From: Candidatus Gastranaerophilales bacterium
GTDB lineage: Bacteria > Cyanobacteriota > Vampirovibrionia > Gastranaerophilales > Gastranaerophilaceae
Reading direction: 5' to 3'
Length of the DNA: 64,000 nt
Assembly: GCA_900769355.1 (NCBI GenBank)
Contig: CAAGGG010000005.1
Coordinates: 40,962-104,961 of the forward strand
This document shows, piece by piece, positions 16,995 through 24,510 of the stretch (within the stretch, counting starts at the first letter, position 1; every line of letters begins with the position of its first letter). A program made the translations under genes and the position numbers. A model generated the notes under the pieces. That model saw only the letters and a list, made by a program, of their open reading frames with translations. It did not search any database and was not told where the DNA came from.

Positions 16995-17719
16995 TTTGAA
17001 ATCCTGTTTAAAAAGTTTTTCAATTCCTTAATCTGTGCCGGCTTTATCGGTTTGAATTCTCCACGACGTAAACCTTCCAAACTTAACGTTGCATGTCTTA
17101 CTCGTTTTAAAACTTTTACTTCGTACCCGAAATGCTCAAACATTTTTCTAATTTGTCTGTTCATGCCTTGATGCAAGGTGATTTGCATTTCTGTGTGCTT
17201 ACTATCAATTTCCAAAACCTGAATATCTGCATAAGCAACCTTGTTTGGCTCAATTTCAATCCCGTTTGCCATTTGTTCAAGTTCTGCACGAGTAACTTGT
17301 GCATTTACAGTTACCATATAAACCTTCGGAACCTTTACAGACGGGTGTGTAAGTGCATTTATCAAATCGCCGTCATTTGTCAAAATCAAAAGGCCGGTAG
17401 AATCTTTGTCCAAACGCCCGACAGGTTTTAGACCTGCAAGTTTTTCAGGCAACAAGTCGTAAATTGTTTTTCTACCTTTTTCATCATCACAAGTCGTAAT
17501 ATATCCGGCAGGTTTGTAGAACCTGTAATATTCGTGCTTTACAGGGTGGATAAGTTTTTTGTTTACAAAAACTTTGTCTTTGGGTTGAACCAAATAGCCA
17601 AGTTCTGTAACAGTTTTACCGTTCACAGCAACAACACCTTGTTCAATAAGCTCGTCGGCTTTTCGTCTTGAACAAAGTCCTGATGATGCGATGTATTTGT
17701 TTAAACGAGTGCCGGACAT
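16991..17719 (-). CDS. RsuA/RluB-type pseudouridine synthase
   Basis: A 242-residue enzyme with an N-terminal S4 RNA-binding domain (LNKYIASSGLCSRRKADELI) and a catalytic domain whose aspartate lies in GRLDKDSTGLLILTNDGDL. QGMNRQIRKMFEHFGYEV is the conserved C-terminal block. It converts a specific rRNA uridine to pseudouridine; RluB or RluF type is likely, but the target base cannot be set here. It overlaps both neighbours (thioesterase upstream, coaE downstream), so the three form one operon. Confidence 0.9.
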   Translation of the reverse strand: MSGTRLNKYIASSGLCSRRKADELIEQGVVAVNGKTVTELGYLVQPKDKVFVNKKLIHPVKHEYYRFYKPAGYITTCDDEKGRKTIYDLLPEKLAGLKPVGRLDKDSTGLLILTNDGDLINALTHPSVKVPKVYMVTVNAQVTRAELEQMANGIEIEPNKVAYADIQVLEIDSKHTEMQITLHQGMNRQIRKMFEHFGYEVKVLKRVRHATLSLEGLRRGEFKPIKPAQIKELKNFLNRISK

Positions 17720-18126
17720 TTTTCCAATCCTTTTTCAAACGCGTCAGTAAGCATTTGTGGCATTTTTCTGTAAAGCTTACCTACTCTACTTGTTGCTACA
17801 ACATCAAATTGCGCCTTAATAAAGACTTTACCTGTTGCTTTTGATTTAATTACCTGAGCGAATGTAACTGAAAGGCTATTGTATTTTTCAATCCAAGTTT
17901 CAATAATAATCGTATCATCAAGCTTTGCAGAAGCTTTATAACGCAAATTCATATTTGTCACGGGTAAAAGAACGTCACCGTCTTTTAAAGACAAAAGGTC
18001 TAACCCGAGCATTTCGCAAAGGTCAACACGGCCGCGTTCCAACCATCTCAAGTATGAACCGTGCCAAACAACGCCATAAGCGTCTGTGTCAGAATAATAA
18101 ACTTTTGTTTCGAATGTATGTTTCAT
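17701..18126 (-). CDS. YbgC/FadM-type acyl-CoA thioesterase (hotdog fold)
   Basis: From ATG 18126 the protein has 141 residues. YYSDTDAYGVVWHGSYLRWLERGR is the hallmark of 4-hydroxybenzoyl-CoA thioesterase-like hotdog enzymes, with the catalytic Asp in the TDAYG segment. It probably hydrolyses acyl-CoA or acyl-ACP in the cytoplasm. An in-frame ATG seven codons upstream would sit inside a TATAAA promoter box. That box ends 9 nt before my start, so the 5' UTR would be only a few nucleotides. The last 19 nt overlap the pseudouridine synthase gene. Confidence 0.85.
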   Translation of the reverse strand: MKHTFETKVYYSDTDAYGVVWHGSYLRWLERGRVDLCEMLGLDLLSLKDGDVLLPVTNMNLRYKASAKLDDTIIIETWIEKYNSLSVTFAQVIKSKATGKVFIKAQFDVVATSRVGKLYRKMPQMLTDAFEKGLEKCPALV

Positions 18127-18158
18127 AATAGGTAATTTATAACACAAAGGAGAAAAAA

Positions 18159-18296
18159 ATGAAATATCAATGCGATGTGTGCCAATGGATTTATGACGAA
18201 GAAAAAGAAGAAGTAAAATTTGAAGATCAACCTGAAAGCTATGTTTGCCCGATTTGCGGAGCAGGTAAAGACATGTTTACGAAACTTGAAAAATAA
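18159..18296 (+). CDS. Rubredoxin-like protein
   Basis: A 45-residue protein too short for usual gene-length cut-offs. C5 and C8 (CDVC) plus C30 and C33 (CPICG) form the classic rubredoxin iron site, and the ending GAGKDMF is typical of the family. It is a little shorter than stand-alone rubredoxins, which have about 52 residues. AAAGGAG lies 6 nt before the ATG. It should carry electrons, for example to an oxygen or peroxide reductase. It is divergent from the thioesterase gene, with about 32 nt between them. Confidence 0.9.
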   Translation: MKYQCDVCQWIYDEEKEEVKFEDQPESYVCPICGAGKDMFTKLEK

Positions 18297-18323
18297 TTGA
18301 AAAATAAGCAAAAAATTTGAGTT

Positions 18324-19151
18324 TTGTGTTTTTATATATATGTGTGTAGTTTAGATATTTCAAATGCTAGTTTCAATCGTCCGCAAGCATATTATTATAT
18401 GCCGTCAAATCAGCCTACACGCTATAATTTTCAACCGGAACCGGAAACTCCTGCTCCTGAAAAAACAATTATAGCGGCAGGGCTTTTGCAAGGATTTGCC
18501 ATGCTTTTGCAAAAGTTTTCAGGCTGGTGCGGTAATAAACTTATGCAAGGTAAAGAGTTTACAAATTTTGAAAATATTCAAAAAACTGCAAACAATATGG
18601 TGAATAAAAACGGGCTTAAAGTAACAGTAGATTTTATTGATAAAAATAATATAAGAAATTACGGTCCGAATTTGCAACAGATGCTTGCTCCTGTTGCGAG
18701 AGGCGAAAACGCTTTTTATGCAGACGGTTTAAAACTTGCGGTTGCACCGAAAAGTAAACCGTCACTGATTTTGCATGAACTCGGGCATGCCATAAATGCC
18801 AACAAAGGTAAATTCATGCGATTTTTACAAAAGTCGAGAGGATATGCTTCTGCTGTCCCGACGGCACTTTTGATTGCAACGGGCTTGTTCCAACGAAAAG
18901 ATAACAAACCAAATTTTATTGAACGTCACGCGGGACTTATCGGATTTTCTGCATTTTTGCCAACAATTGTAGAAGAAGGCTTGGCATCTCTCAGGGGCTT
19001 AAATGCTGCGAAAAAGACTTTGGGTAAGGCTGTAAATCTTGCGCCGTTGAAGCGTAACTATTTCTTTGCGTGGTTGACTTACGTAATTGCCGGTGTTGGG
19101 CTAGGAGTTGCTGCAAAGCAGGCATTATTAGAAAATCGTCGAACTCAATAA
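18324..19151 (+). CDS. Membrane-associated zinc metalloprotease-like protein
   Basis: Up to 275 residues from a TTG at 18324; a GTG six codons later is an equally good start and the true start is uncertain. SLILHELGHAINANKG holds the HExxH zinc motif. A glutamate in TIVEEGLASLRG about 70 residues on could be the third ligand. Hydrophobic segments flank the motif (ALLIATGLF; a long one near the C-terminus, TYVIAGVGLGVAAK). The N-terminal 45 residues are Pro/Asn/Gln-rich, as in other signal-less proteins here. Family not recognised beyond the zincin-like motif; the substrate is unknown. Confidence 0.65.
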   Translation: MCFYIYVCSLDISNASFNRPQAYYYMPSNQPTRYNFQPEPETPAPEKTIIAAGLLQGFAMLLQKFSGWCGNKLMQGKEFTNFENIQKTANNMVNKNGLKVTVDFIDKNNIRNYGPNLQQMLAPVARGENAFYADGLKLAVAPKSKPSLILHELGHAINANKGKFMRFLQKSRGYASAVPTALLIATGLFQRKDNKPNFIERHAGLIGFSAFLPTIVEEGLASLRGLNAAKKTLGKAVNLAPLKRNYFFAWLTYVIAGVGLGVAAKQALLENRRTQ

Positions 19152-19222
19152 CCTAAAACATATTATGTTTATAAACAAAACTTTAAAATTTCAATTAATT
19201 TTCTAGCTAGGTAAAAAAACAC

Positions 19223-19251
19223 TTGACTTAAAAATATGTTTCACGTATTAT
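19223..19251 (+). promoter_or_regulatory. Promoter of tRNA-Pro
   Basis: TTGACT (19223-19228), a 17-nt spacer and TATTAT (19246-19251), 29 nt upstream of the tRNA 5' end. Confidence 0.75.
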
Positions 19252-19280
19252 AAAACTTGTCGGCGACGTCGAGATAAAGA

Positions 19281-19357
19281 CGGGATGTGGCGCAGCTTGG
19301 TAGCGCACCTCGCTTGGGACGAGGGGGTCGCACGTTCAAATCGTGTCATCCCGACCA
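19281..19357 (+). tRNA. tRNA-Pro (anticodon TGG), CCA encoded
   Basis: The acceptor stem is CGGGATG paired with CATCCCG, followed by A and a genome-encoded CCA. The anticodon arm is CTCGC TTGGGAC GAGGG, giving anticodon TGG. The T arm GCACG TTCAAAT CGTGT is normal. A decayed integrase gene lies about 105 nt downstream, pointing to use of this tRNA as an attachment site in the past. Confidence 0.96.
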
Positions 19358-19360
19358 TTT

Positions 19361-19400
19361 AAAATAAAGGACTTACAGTATTTGTAAGTCCTTTATTTTT
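19361..19400 (+). terminator. Terminator of tRNA-Pro
   Basis: AATAAAGGACTTACA and TGTAAGTCCTTTATT form a long perfect stem, followed by a T run. Confidence 0.88.
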
Positions 19401-19461
19401 GTTTTTTATTTTCTTTTTCGACTAATTTTCGACTAGTATAATTCAAATCCGTTATTGTGTC

Positions 19462-19806
19462 TTAATATGTTTCAAGAATATTCACAGCATCTAAAATGTT
19501 TTTTCTTGGAGTATGTGTATATTGTTGAGTTGTTTTTAAATCAGCGTGGTCTAGGATTTCCTTTATTGTTAGAATATCCACACCCTTTTCATTTAATCTT
19601 GATGCTGTTGTATGTCTTAATTCATGAAAAGTAATATGAGGAATACTTGCTCTTTCAACAGTTCTTGAAAATGTTTTTTTATGTTTTTATATTTTGTTTT
19701 CGTTATTGGATTTGAAAACACATACTCACTAATTTTAGGTAAATTTTCTAATTCCGCTTTTAATGTTTTATTAAGAAGTATTTTTCTTGTCCCATTTGAA
19801 GGTCTT
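19462..19806 (-). pseudogene. Tyrosine recombinase (phage-type integrase) C-terminal remnant
   Basis: Reading the minus strand, the last 60 residues include HITFHELRHTTASRL and LDHADLKTTQQYTH, with the box II Arg, both His and the Tyr nucleophile of tyrosine recombinases, ending ILETY and a TAA at 19462. Upstream the matching frame shifts at a T7 run (A7 on the coding strand) near 19673-19684. It continues as LPKISEYVFSNPITKTKYKN, typical core-domain sequence. The N-terminal half is missing. Its position just after tRNA-Pro marks the scar of an integrated element. TTCGACTA is repeated at about 19418 and 19429 between tRNA and remnant. Confidence 0.85.
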
Positions 19807-19914
19807 AAAGAGAAATGGTTGAAATCTTTGCATCTTTAAAGTATTAGCACTATAAACTTTTCCATAAGTTTACAATTTGTTGACTTGACTCTGATTTTAT
19901 AATAAAGTTTTATA

Positions 19915-19985
19915 AGATGCCATTCTGAGGCTGAATTAGAGGTTCTTCGAGCTTCTCAAAATGGCTAATAGCCGAAGAATCAATA
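19915..19985. repeat. Dispersed CATTCTGAGG-type repeat before yidC
   Basis: CATTCTGAGGCTGAATTAG, then TTCTTCGAGCTTCTC and AATAGCCGAAGAATC. TTCTTCG and CGAAGAA arms can pair. The class resembles the repeat at 21100-21178 and the TCATTCTGA hairpins elsewhere. The remaining 19810-19914 shows no gene. Confidence 0.5.
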
Positions 19986-20005
19986 TTTGAAGAGGATTAG
20001 GGAAA

Positions 20006-21094
20006 TTGGATTTTACAACTTTAACTATTGAAGTATTAAAAGCACTAGCTTCTATCGTAGGAAACTATGGTGTTGCGATTATATTATTGACTGTTGTTAT
20101 CAGACTTGCAATGTGGCCGTTGAATGTGTCACAACAACGTTCTATGAAGATGATGCAGTCATTACAGCCAAAAATCAAGGCTATTCAGGACAGATACAAA
20201 AACGATCCGCAGAAAATGCAACAAAAACTTATGGAATTCTACAAAGACCACAAGTTTAACCCGATGGGTGGGTGTTTGCCGTTGCTTATTCAATTGCCGA
20301 TTTTTATTTTGTTGTATTCTGCGTTGATGAGTCCTCAATTTATTCAAATTGCAGGTGATACATCATTCGGTTTTTTAAGCAGACTTGATACGACTCTTCG
20401 TGCAACTGCAGGACGCTCTTATGACGGAACCTTTGGTGTTTCGCAAGGTGATACGTTTACAATTGGCAAAACTGCAAAAGTTTACCTTCCGACAGAAACT
20501 CTTGATAACGTAAAGGTTAAAAATCCTGCAAAAGCGATTGAAATTCAAGGAGAATTCACTCCTGGTGAAACAGTTGATTTTAAAATTGATTTGGATCACT
20601 TAGATTTGAAATTTGCTCAACTTAATGATATTGAAAAAGCTGAAATTGCTGTAACTGATATGTCTAACAAGGAAATTGAAAATATAACTTTCACAAAAGA
20701 AGGCAATATTTTGGCAGCGTCTGTTCCAACAACAAAATCAGCTAGAGCTTTCCATTGGGACGTATTTGCTCTAATTGCGTTGTTTGCGGTAACTATGTTT
20801 GCATCACAAAAAATTATGATGGCAACTCAAAAGTCTAAAGATGGAGCAACAGATCCGACTCAGGAAGCTATTCAAAAATCAATGGGAACATTTATGCCGA
20901 TTATGATTATTGGTACATTTGTGATAATCCCTATTCCTGCCGGAGTTTTGCTGTACTTGGTAACAAGTAACATTATCCAAATTTTGCAAACAGTTATTGT
21001 TAACAAACAAATTGATGCAGAACAGGCTAAAACTCAGGTTTTGGCGAGTGATTCTGATGTTGCAGGTGCAAAACAGATTAAATCAAAAGAATAA
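20006..21094 (+). CDS. yidC: Membrane protein insertase YidC/Oxa1 family
   Basis: A 362-residue insertase, beginning with TTG after AGAGGATTAGGG. TM1 carries the groove arginine (TVVIRLAMWPL, R33). The cytoplasmic loop QPKIKAIQDRYKNDPQKMQQ and NPMGGCLPLLIQLPIF are family hallmarks. The C-terminal helices (ALIALFAVTMFAS, MPIMIIGTFVIIPIPAGV, LYLVTSNIIQILQ) complete the core. Unusual is an insert of about 120 residues (roughly 128-248) between the second and third core helices. It is predicted to be soluble and beta-rich on the outer face. The large N-terminal periplasmic domain of proteobacterial YidC is absent. Confidence 0.93.
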   Translation: MDFTTLTIEVLKALASIVGNYGVAIILLTVVIRLAMWPLNVSQQRSMKMMQSLQPKIKAIQDRYKNDPQKMQQKLMEFYKDHKFNPMGGCLPLLIQLPIFILLYSALMSPQFIQIAGDTSFGFLSRLDTTLRATAGRSYDGTFGVSQGDTFTIGKTAKVYLPTETLDNVKVKNPAKAIEIQGEFTPGETVDFKIDLDHLDLKFAQLNDIEKAEIAVTDMSNKEIENITFTKEGNILAASVPTTKSARAFHWDVFALIALFAVTMFASQKIMMATQKSKDGATDPTQEAIQKSMGTFMPIMIIGTFVIIPIPAGVLLYLVTSNIIQILQTVIVNKQIDAEQAKTQVLASDSDVAGAKQIKSKE

Positions 21095-21099
21095 GAGTC

Positions 21100-21178
21100 A
21101 TTCTGAGCCGTAAATTATTGAGATACTTCGCTACACTCAGTATGACAGGTATATTTGCGAAGAATCTCAACAGGCTTT
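21100..21178. repeat. Dispersed repeat between yidC and queA
   Basis: GTCATTCTGAGCCGTAAATT, then TTGAGATACTTCGCTACACT and GCGAAGAATCTCAAC. TTGAGAT / ATCTCAA and TTCGC / GCGAA arms pair, so the whole gap can fold. Confidence 0.5.
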
Positions 21179-21180
21179 GA

Positions 21181-22239
21181 ATGTTATTATCAGAATATGA
21201 TTACGACTTGCCGGAAGAACTAATAGCTCAAATGCCGGCTGATAAAAGAGAAAATTCAAAAATGATGGTTCTAAACCGAAAGGATAGAACCATTTCTCAT
21301 AAACATTTTTATGACATTGTGGACTTGATTGAGCCAAATACTTTGTTGGTTATGAATAATACGAAAGTACTTCCGGCAAGGCTTATCGGGCATAAAGACA
21401 CAGGGGCAAAAATAGAGGTGTTTTTGCTTAAATCTGTTGAGAATTCTGAAAATGGCTGCCTTTGGGACGTTTTAATTAAACCTTCAAAACGTGTAAAACC
21501 TGACACTGTTATAAAAATCAGTGATGAACTTTCAGTGAAAGCTCTGAAACGTTTGGAAGAAAATGGCGAGTGGCTCGTTGAACTTATTTATGAAGGTGAA
21601 AATGTTTTGGACGTGCTGCACAGAAACGGACAAATTCCGCTTCCGCCATATATTGAACGAAAAATCCCGAATGAGGATTTGAAAAAACTGGATTTTGAAC
21701 GTTATCAGACGGTTTATGCAAAAGATGAAGGTTCTGTCGCTGCGCCGACCGCGGGGTTACATTTTACAAAAGAAATCCTGGATAAGCTTCAAAATAAAGG
21801 TGTTGAGCTTGCTTATGTGACGTTGAATGTCGGTTTAGGAACGTTTAGACCAGTTCAGTGTGAAAACGTTTTGGAGCACAAAATGCACTCTGAAACATTT
21901 GAAATATCTGAAAAGGCTTCTGAGCAGATAAATCGTGCAAAGCGAGAAGGTCGAAAAATTGTTGCCGTTGGAACAACGACAGTCAGGACGCTTGAAACCG
22001 CATATCAAAAATTCGGGTGTATAAAGCCGTGTCATGACCATTCTGAATTATTTATTTATCCGCCGTTTGAATTTAAAGTAATAGACAATTTGATTACAAA
22101 TTTCCATTTGCCGAAATCGACATTGTTAATGCTTGTGAGCGCGTTGGCTGGAAAAGATTTTATCTTTGAGGCATACAAAGAAGCGATTGAGAATAATTAC
22201 AGATTTTTCTCTTACGGTGATTGTATGTATATTTGTTAG
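21181..22239 (+). CDS. queA: tRNA preQ1(34) S-adenosylmethionine ribosyltransferase-isomerase
   Basis: A 352-residue enzyme that transfers the ribosyl part of SAM to preQ1 in tRNA, giving epoxyqueuosine. It opens with DYDLPEELIAQMPADKRENSKM and has VMNNTKVLPARLIG, DEGSVAAPTAGLHFT and TNFHLPKSTLLMLVSALAG, all hallmarks of QueA at full length. queD, an earlier enzyme of the same pathway, lies at 56022. The ribosome binding site is weak (CAGG, 7 nt before the ATG) and lies inside the preceding repeat. Confidence 0.95.
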   Translation: MLLSEYDYDLPEELIAQMPADKRENSKMMVLNRKDRTISHKHFYDIVDLIEPNTLLVMNNTKVLPARLIGHKDTGAKIEVFLLKSVENSENGCLWDVLIKPSKRVKPDTVIKISDELSVKALKRLEENGEWLVELIYEGENVLDVLHRNGQIPLPPYIERKIPNEDLKKLDFERYQTVYAKDEGSVAAPTAGLHFTKEILDKLQNKGVELAYVTLNVGLGTFRPVQCENVLEHKMHSETFEISEKASEQINRAKREGRKIVAVGTTTVRTLETAYQKFGCIKPCHDHSELFIYPPFEFKVIDNLITNFHLPKSTLLMLVSALAGKDFIFEAYKEAIENNYRFFSYGDCMYIC

Positions 22240-22249
22240 AATACATAAT

Positions 22250-22615
22250 TGTCCTGCGCGGACGGCAAGACTTTTCTGGGACCACGGAGTCACGTTTAAC
22301 GCGAGTGTGGCTATGCGCATGCATTGAAGATTATGAAATCGTCATTGCGAACGAATAGCGTGGCAATCCAGCCTATTTATTAATTCTGTATTTTCAGAAT
22401 TGTATGTGTCAAGTATTTCGTTGACAAAACAAATTATATTGTTAATATTGTCTACCCATCTAAATCTTCCCTGACAAGGGAAGACTTAAGTTTTGTATAA
22501 ATTAAAATTCATAAATAGCTGCTATACAGGCTTATAAACAGAGATAGTTGCAAGGTATAGCTTCTCTCCCTCAATTAGGGAGAGAAAGAGAGTGGGTAGT
22601 TGATTAAAATTTTTG
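22250..22615. repeat. Repeat-filled intergenic region
   Basis: The 414 nt between queA and rpiB hold no gene. In order, there is a GCGCGGACGGCAAGAC segment (R8) and CATTGCGAACGAATAGCGTGG leading to CAATCCAGC (R6 half). Next comes CCATCTAAATCTTCCCTGAC with GGGAAGACTTAAG (R5, recurring inverted at 63675). Last is the 80-nt R4 copy at 22533-22606 matching 14460-14545. Confidence 0.75.
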
Positions 22616-22653
22616 TCAATGAATTAATTGACACATACAAGAATGACGACTAA

Positions 22654-23082
22654 TTACTCAATTTCGTCAATTCTTCTCTGGTGTCTTCCGCCTTCAAATT
22701 CGGTATGAAGCCAAACATCAACTATATCTAGCGCAAGGCATTCTCCGATTGCACGTTCGCCAAGGCATAAAATATTTGAATTGTTATGTGCTCTTGTCGC
22801 TCTTGCAGAGAAAGTGTCTGAACATAGGGCCGCTCTGATGCCTTTAACTTTGTTTGCGGCAATAGACATTCCAATACCTGTTCCACAAATCAAAATACCT
22901 TTGTCGGCTTCGCCTGAAACAACTTTGTTGGCAACTTTTTTAGCAATTATCGGATAATCACAAGAGTCTTTTGTAAAAGTTCCGACATCTTCGTATTCAA
23001 AATTGTGTTCTTTCAAATAATCAATAATCTTTGCTTTATATTCAAAACCGCCATGATCTGAACCTACTGCTACTTTTACCAT
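22654..23082 (-). CDS. rpiB: Ribose 5-phosphate isomerase B
   Basis: A 142-residue RpiB/LacAB-type isomerase interconverting ribose 5-phosphate and ribulose 5-phosphate. VGSDHGGFEYK opens the protein. The catalytic Cys is in GILICGTGIGMSIAANK, and CSDTFSARATRAHNNSNIL supplies the phosphate-binding and ring-opening residues. Length is normal. It is a single gene, with GGAGGGAC at good spacing before the ATG. Confidence 0.95.
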   Translation of the reverse strand: MVKVAVGSDHGGFEYKAKIIDYLKEHNFEYEDVGTFTKDSCDYPIIAKKVANKVVSGEADKGILICGTGIGMSIAANKVKGIRAALCSDTFSARATRAHNNSNILCLGERAIGECLALDIVDVWLHTEFEGGRHQRRIDEIE

Positions 23083-23142
23083 TTGTCCCTCCTATAACAT
23101 TTGAGTTAATTATAACCATTAAATTGCTCGTTGTAAACATGC

Positions 23143-23171
23143 AAAAAGTCGGGATTCAATCCCGACTTTTT
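23143..23171 (-). terminator. Terminator of the 23170-24126 gene
   Basis: AAAAAGTCGGGAT / ATCCCGACTTTTT forms a perfect stem directly at the stop codon of the minus-strand gene, with flanking A and T runs. Confidence 0.88.
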
Positions 23172-24126
23172 ATTTTTTATGTGTCCAGTTTGCTTCATTA
23201 TACCCTGTGACATTTCCGTTTTCAAACTGATAACCTTGATATTTATTATCAGATGTTTTGCCGACAATGTATGTTTGTTCTCCGACTTTGATTTGCAAAT
23301 ATCCGTCCAAGTTTGTTGCAAAAATATCTTTGTCATGGAACTTGCCAAGGTTTGTCCAGGTATTAGATTTCAAATTTTGAAGTTGCTGTGCACTTATTGT
23401 AACTGATCCTGACATGCTTGTGTTATTGCCTTTGTCGTTTACTTGCGTAATAGTAATTCCGCTTGATGAAGATGGGACAATTTTATATGCTTCTGCTTGT
23501 GTTTGATTTTTGAATTTCTGCAAAACTGCCTGTTCTGTTGTCAAATCACTCATTCCTGCATCATTGAATAGTTTAGGTAGAGTTTCTGTCGGTGTTTCAG
23601 CTGTTTGAGTTGTTTGTTGTGCAGGTGCTGTAGTCGTAGATTGTTGTGCCGGTTTATTTTTTAGCTCAATAAGTTTTTGGTTCAATTCTTCTATTGTTGG
23701 TGCAGTAATTATGTCATCACCCGTGTTACAACAATAGTCGTTCCCAACTTTTGAGAATGTGTATTTTTCATTTTTATATAACTCTTTAAGTCCGGCAAAT
23801 TCATCTGTTTTAGTTTCACCGGTATCTCCTGCACCTTCAGATTTTCCTTTGCCGAAAGCTCCAAGTATGCCGCCTAGTAAACCTCCGCTAATACCAAGCC
23901 CCATCATCCATTTTTCAAATTTTGACATGCCACCGTCATTGTTACAACAGCAACCATCAAAGTATGAGCTATTGTAGCTTCCCGCGCAGCCAAAATTATT
24001 GTTGATGAAAATGTTTGATGAAACATTCCGAGGTACTCCCATTTGTCGGAATTGTCCAGCTCTTAGATTATTTGTAATCGGACGTCTGCCGCCGCCTGAC
24101 CAACCTGTTATTCCATAGTTGCCCAT
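23170..24126 (-). CDS. Gly/Asn-rich signal-less protein, unknown
   Basis: From ATG 24126 (AGAGGTAAC upstream) the protein has 318 residues. Residues 1-70 are rich in Gly, Asn, Arg and Cys (CAGSYNSSYFDGCCCNN). A Gly-rich hydrophobic stretch follows (LGISGGLLGGILGAFG, about 80-95), then Thr/Gln-rich linkers. The C-terminal 80 residues look like a small beta domain (TIVGKTSDNKYQGYQFENGN in part). No signal peptide and no known family recognised. It shares the CTTTATATAWATA box and the Asn-rich N-terminus with the two hydrolase-like proteins at 14.7-16.4 kb, suggesting joint regulation. Confidence 0.7.
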   Translation of the reverse strand: MGNYGITGWSGGGRRPITNNLRAGQFRQMGVPRNVSSNIFINNNFGCAGSYNSSYFDGCCCNNDGGMSKFEKWMMGLGISGGLLGGILGAFGKGKSEGAGDTGETKTDEFAGLKELYKNEKYTFSKVGNDYCCNTGDDIITAPTIEELNQKLIELKNKPAQQSTTTAPAQQTTQTAETPTETLPKLFNDAGMSDLTTEQAVLQKFKNQTQAEAYKIVPSSSSGITITQVNDKGNNTSMSGSVTISAQQLQNLKSNTWTNLGKFHDKDIFATNLDGYLQIKVGEQTYIVGKTSDNKYQGYQFENGNVTGYNEANWTHKK

Positions 24127-24152
24127 GATAGTTACCTCTTTTTTTATACTCT

Positions 24153-24165
24153 TATATATATAAAG
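24153..24165 (-). promoter_or_regulatory. CTTTATATATATA box upstream of the 24126 gene
   Basis: Minus-strand CTTTATATATATA, one base different from the boxes at 14641 and 15646, with its 3' end 26 nt before the ATG. Confidence 0.5.
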
Positions 24166-24240
24166 GATATAATGCTTTATATATTGCGTCATGTTTTGCA
24201 TGTTGTTACAAAAGTTAATAATAGGGTTCGGCAGTATGCT

Positions 24241-24392
24241 CAAATAGACTCCGGATCGTAGTCCGGAGGTGCTACGCACGTAGCCCTCTGTAACAATATT
24301 CATTCATACTTCAGGCATTGGTAGTTATTGTCATTCTGAAAAGACAGAAAATCAAGCGAACAGCGTAGATTTTCGTCTTATTCAGAATCTAA
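24241..24392. repeat. Dispersed repeats R2, R3 and R1
   Basis: ACTCCGGATCGTAGTCCGGA (R2 hairpin) runs straight into GGTGCTACGCACGTAGCCCT (R3, also near 2892 and inside the prepilin at 28604). Then comes GTCATTCTGAAAAGACAG with a matching CGTCTTATTCAGAAT arm (R1 hairpin, recurring at 48009). The stretch from 24127 to 24510 has no gene apart from promoters; CCGCGCAGGACATC near 24420 is another repeat fragment. Confidence 0.75.
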
Positions 24393-24510
24393 TATTATTT
24401 ATTATATTGTTCCCGCTGTCCGCGCAGGACATCTTGCATTGCCTATGCATTTGTGCTACCATCTGGTTGGTTAATGTATTATTTACACTTTTAGTAAAAG
24501 GAGATTGTAT

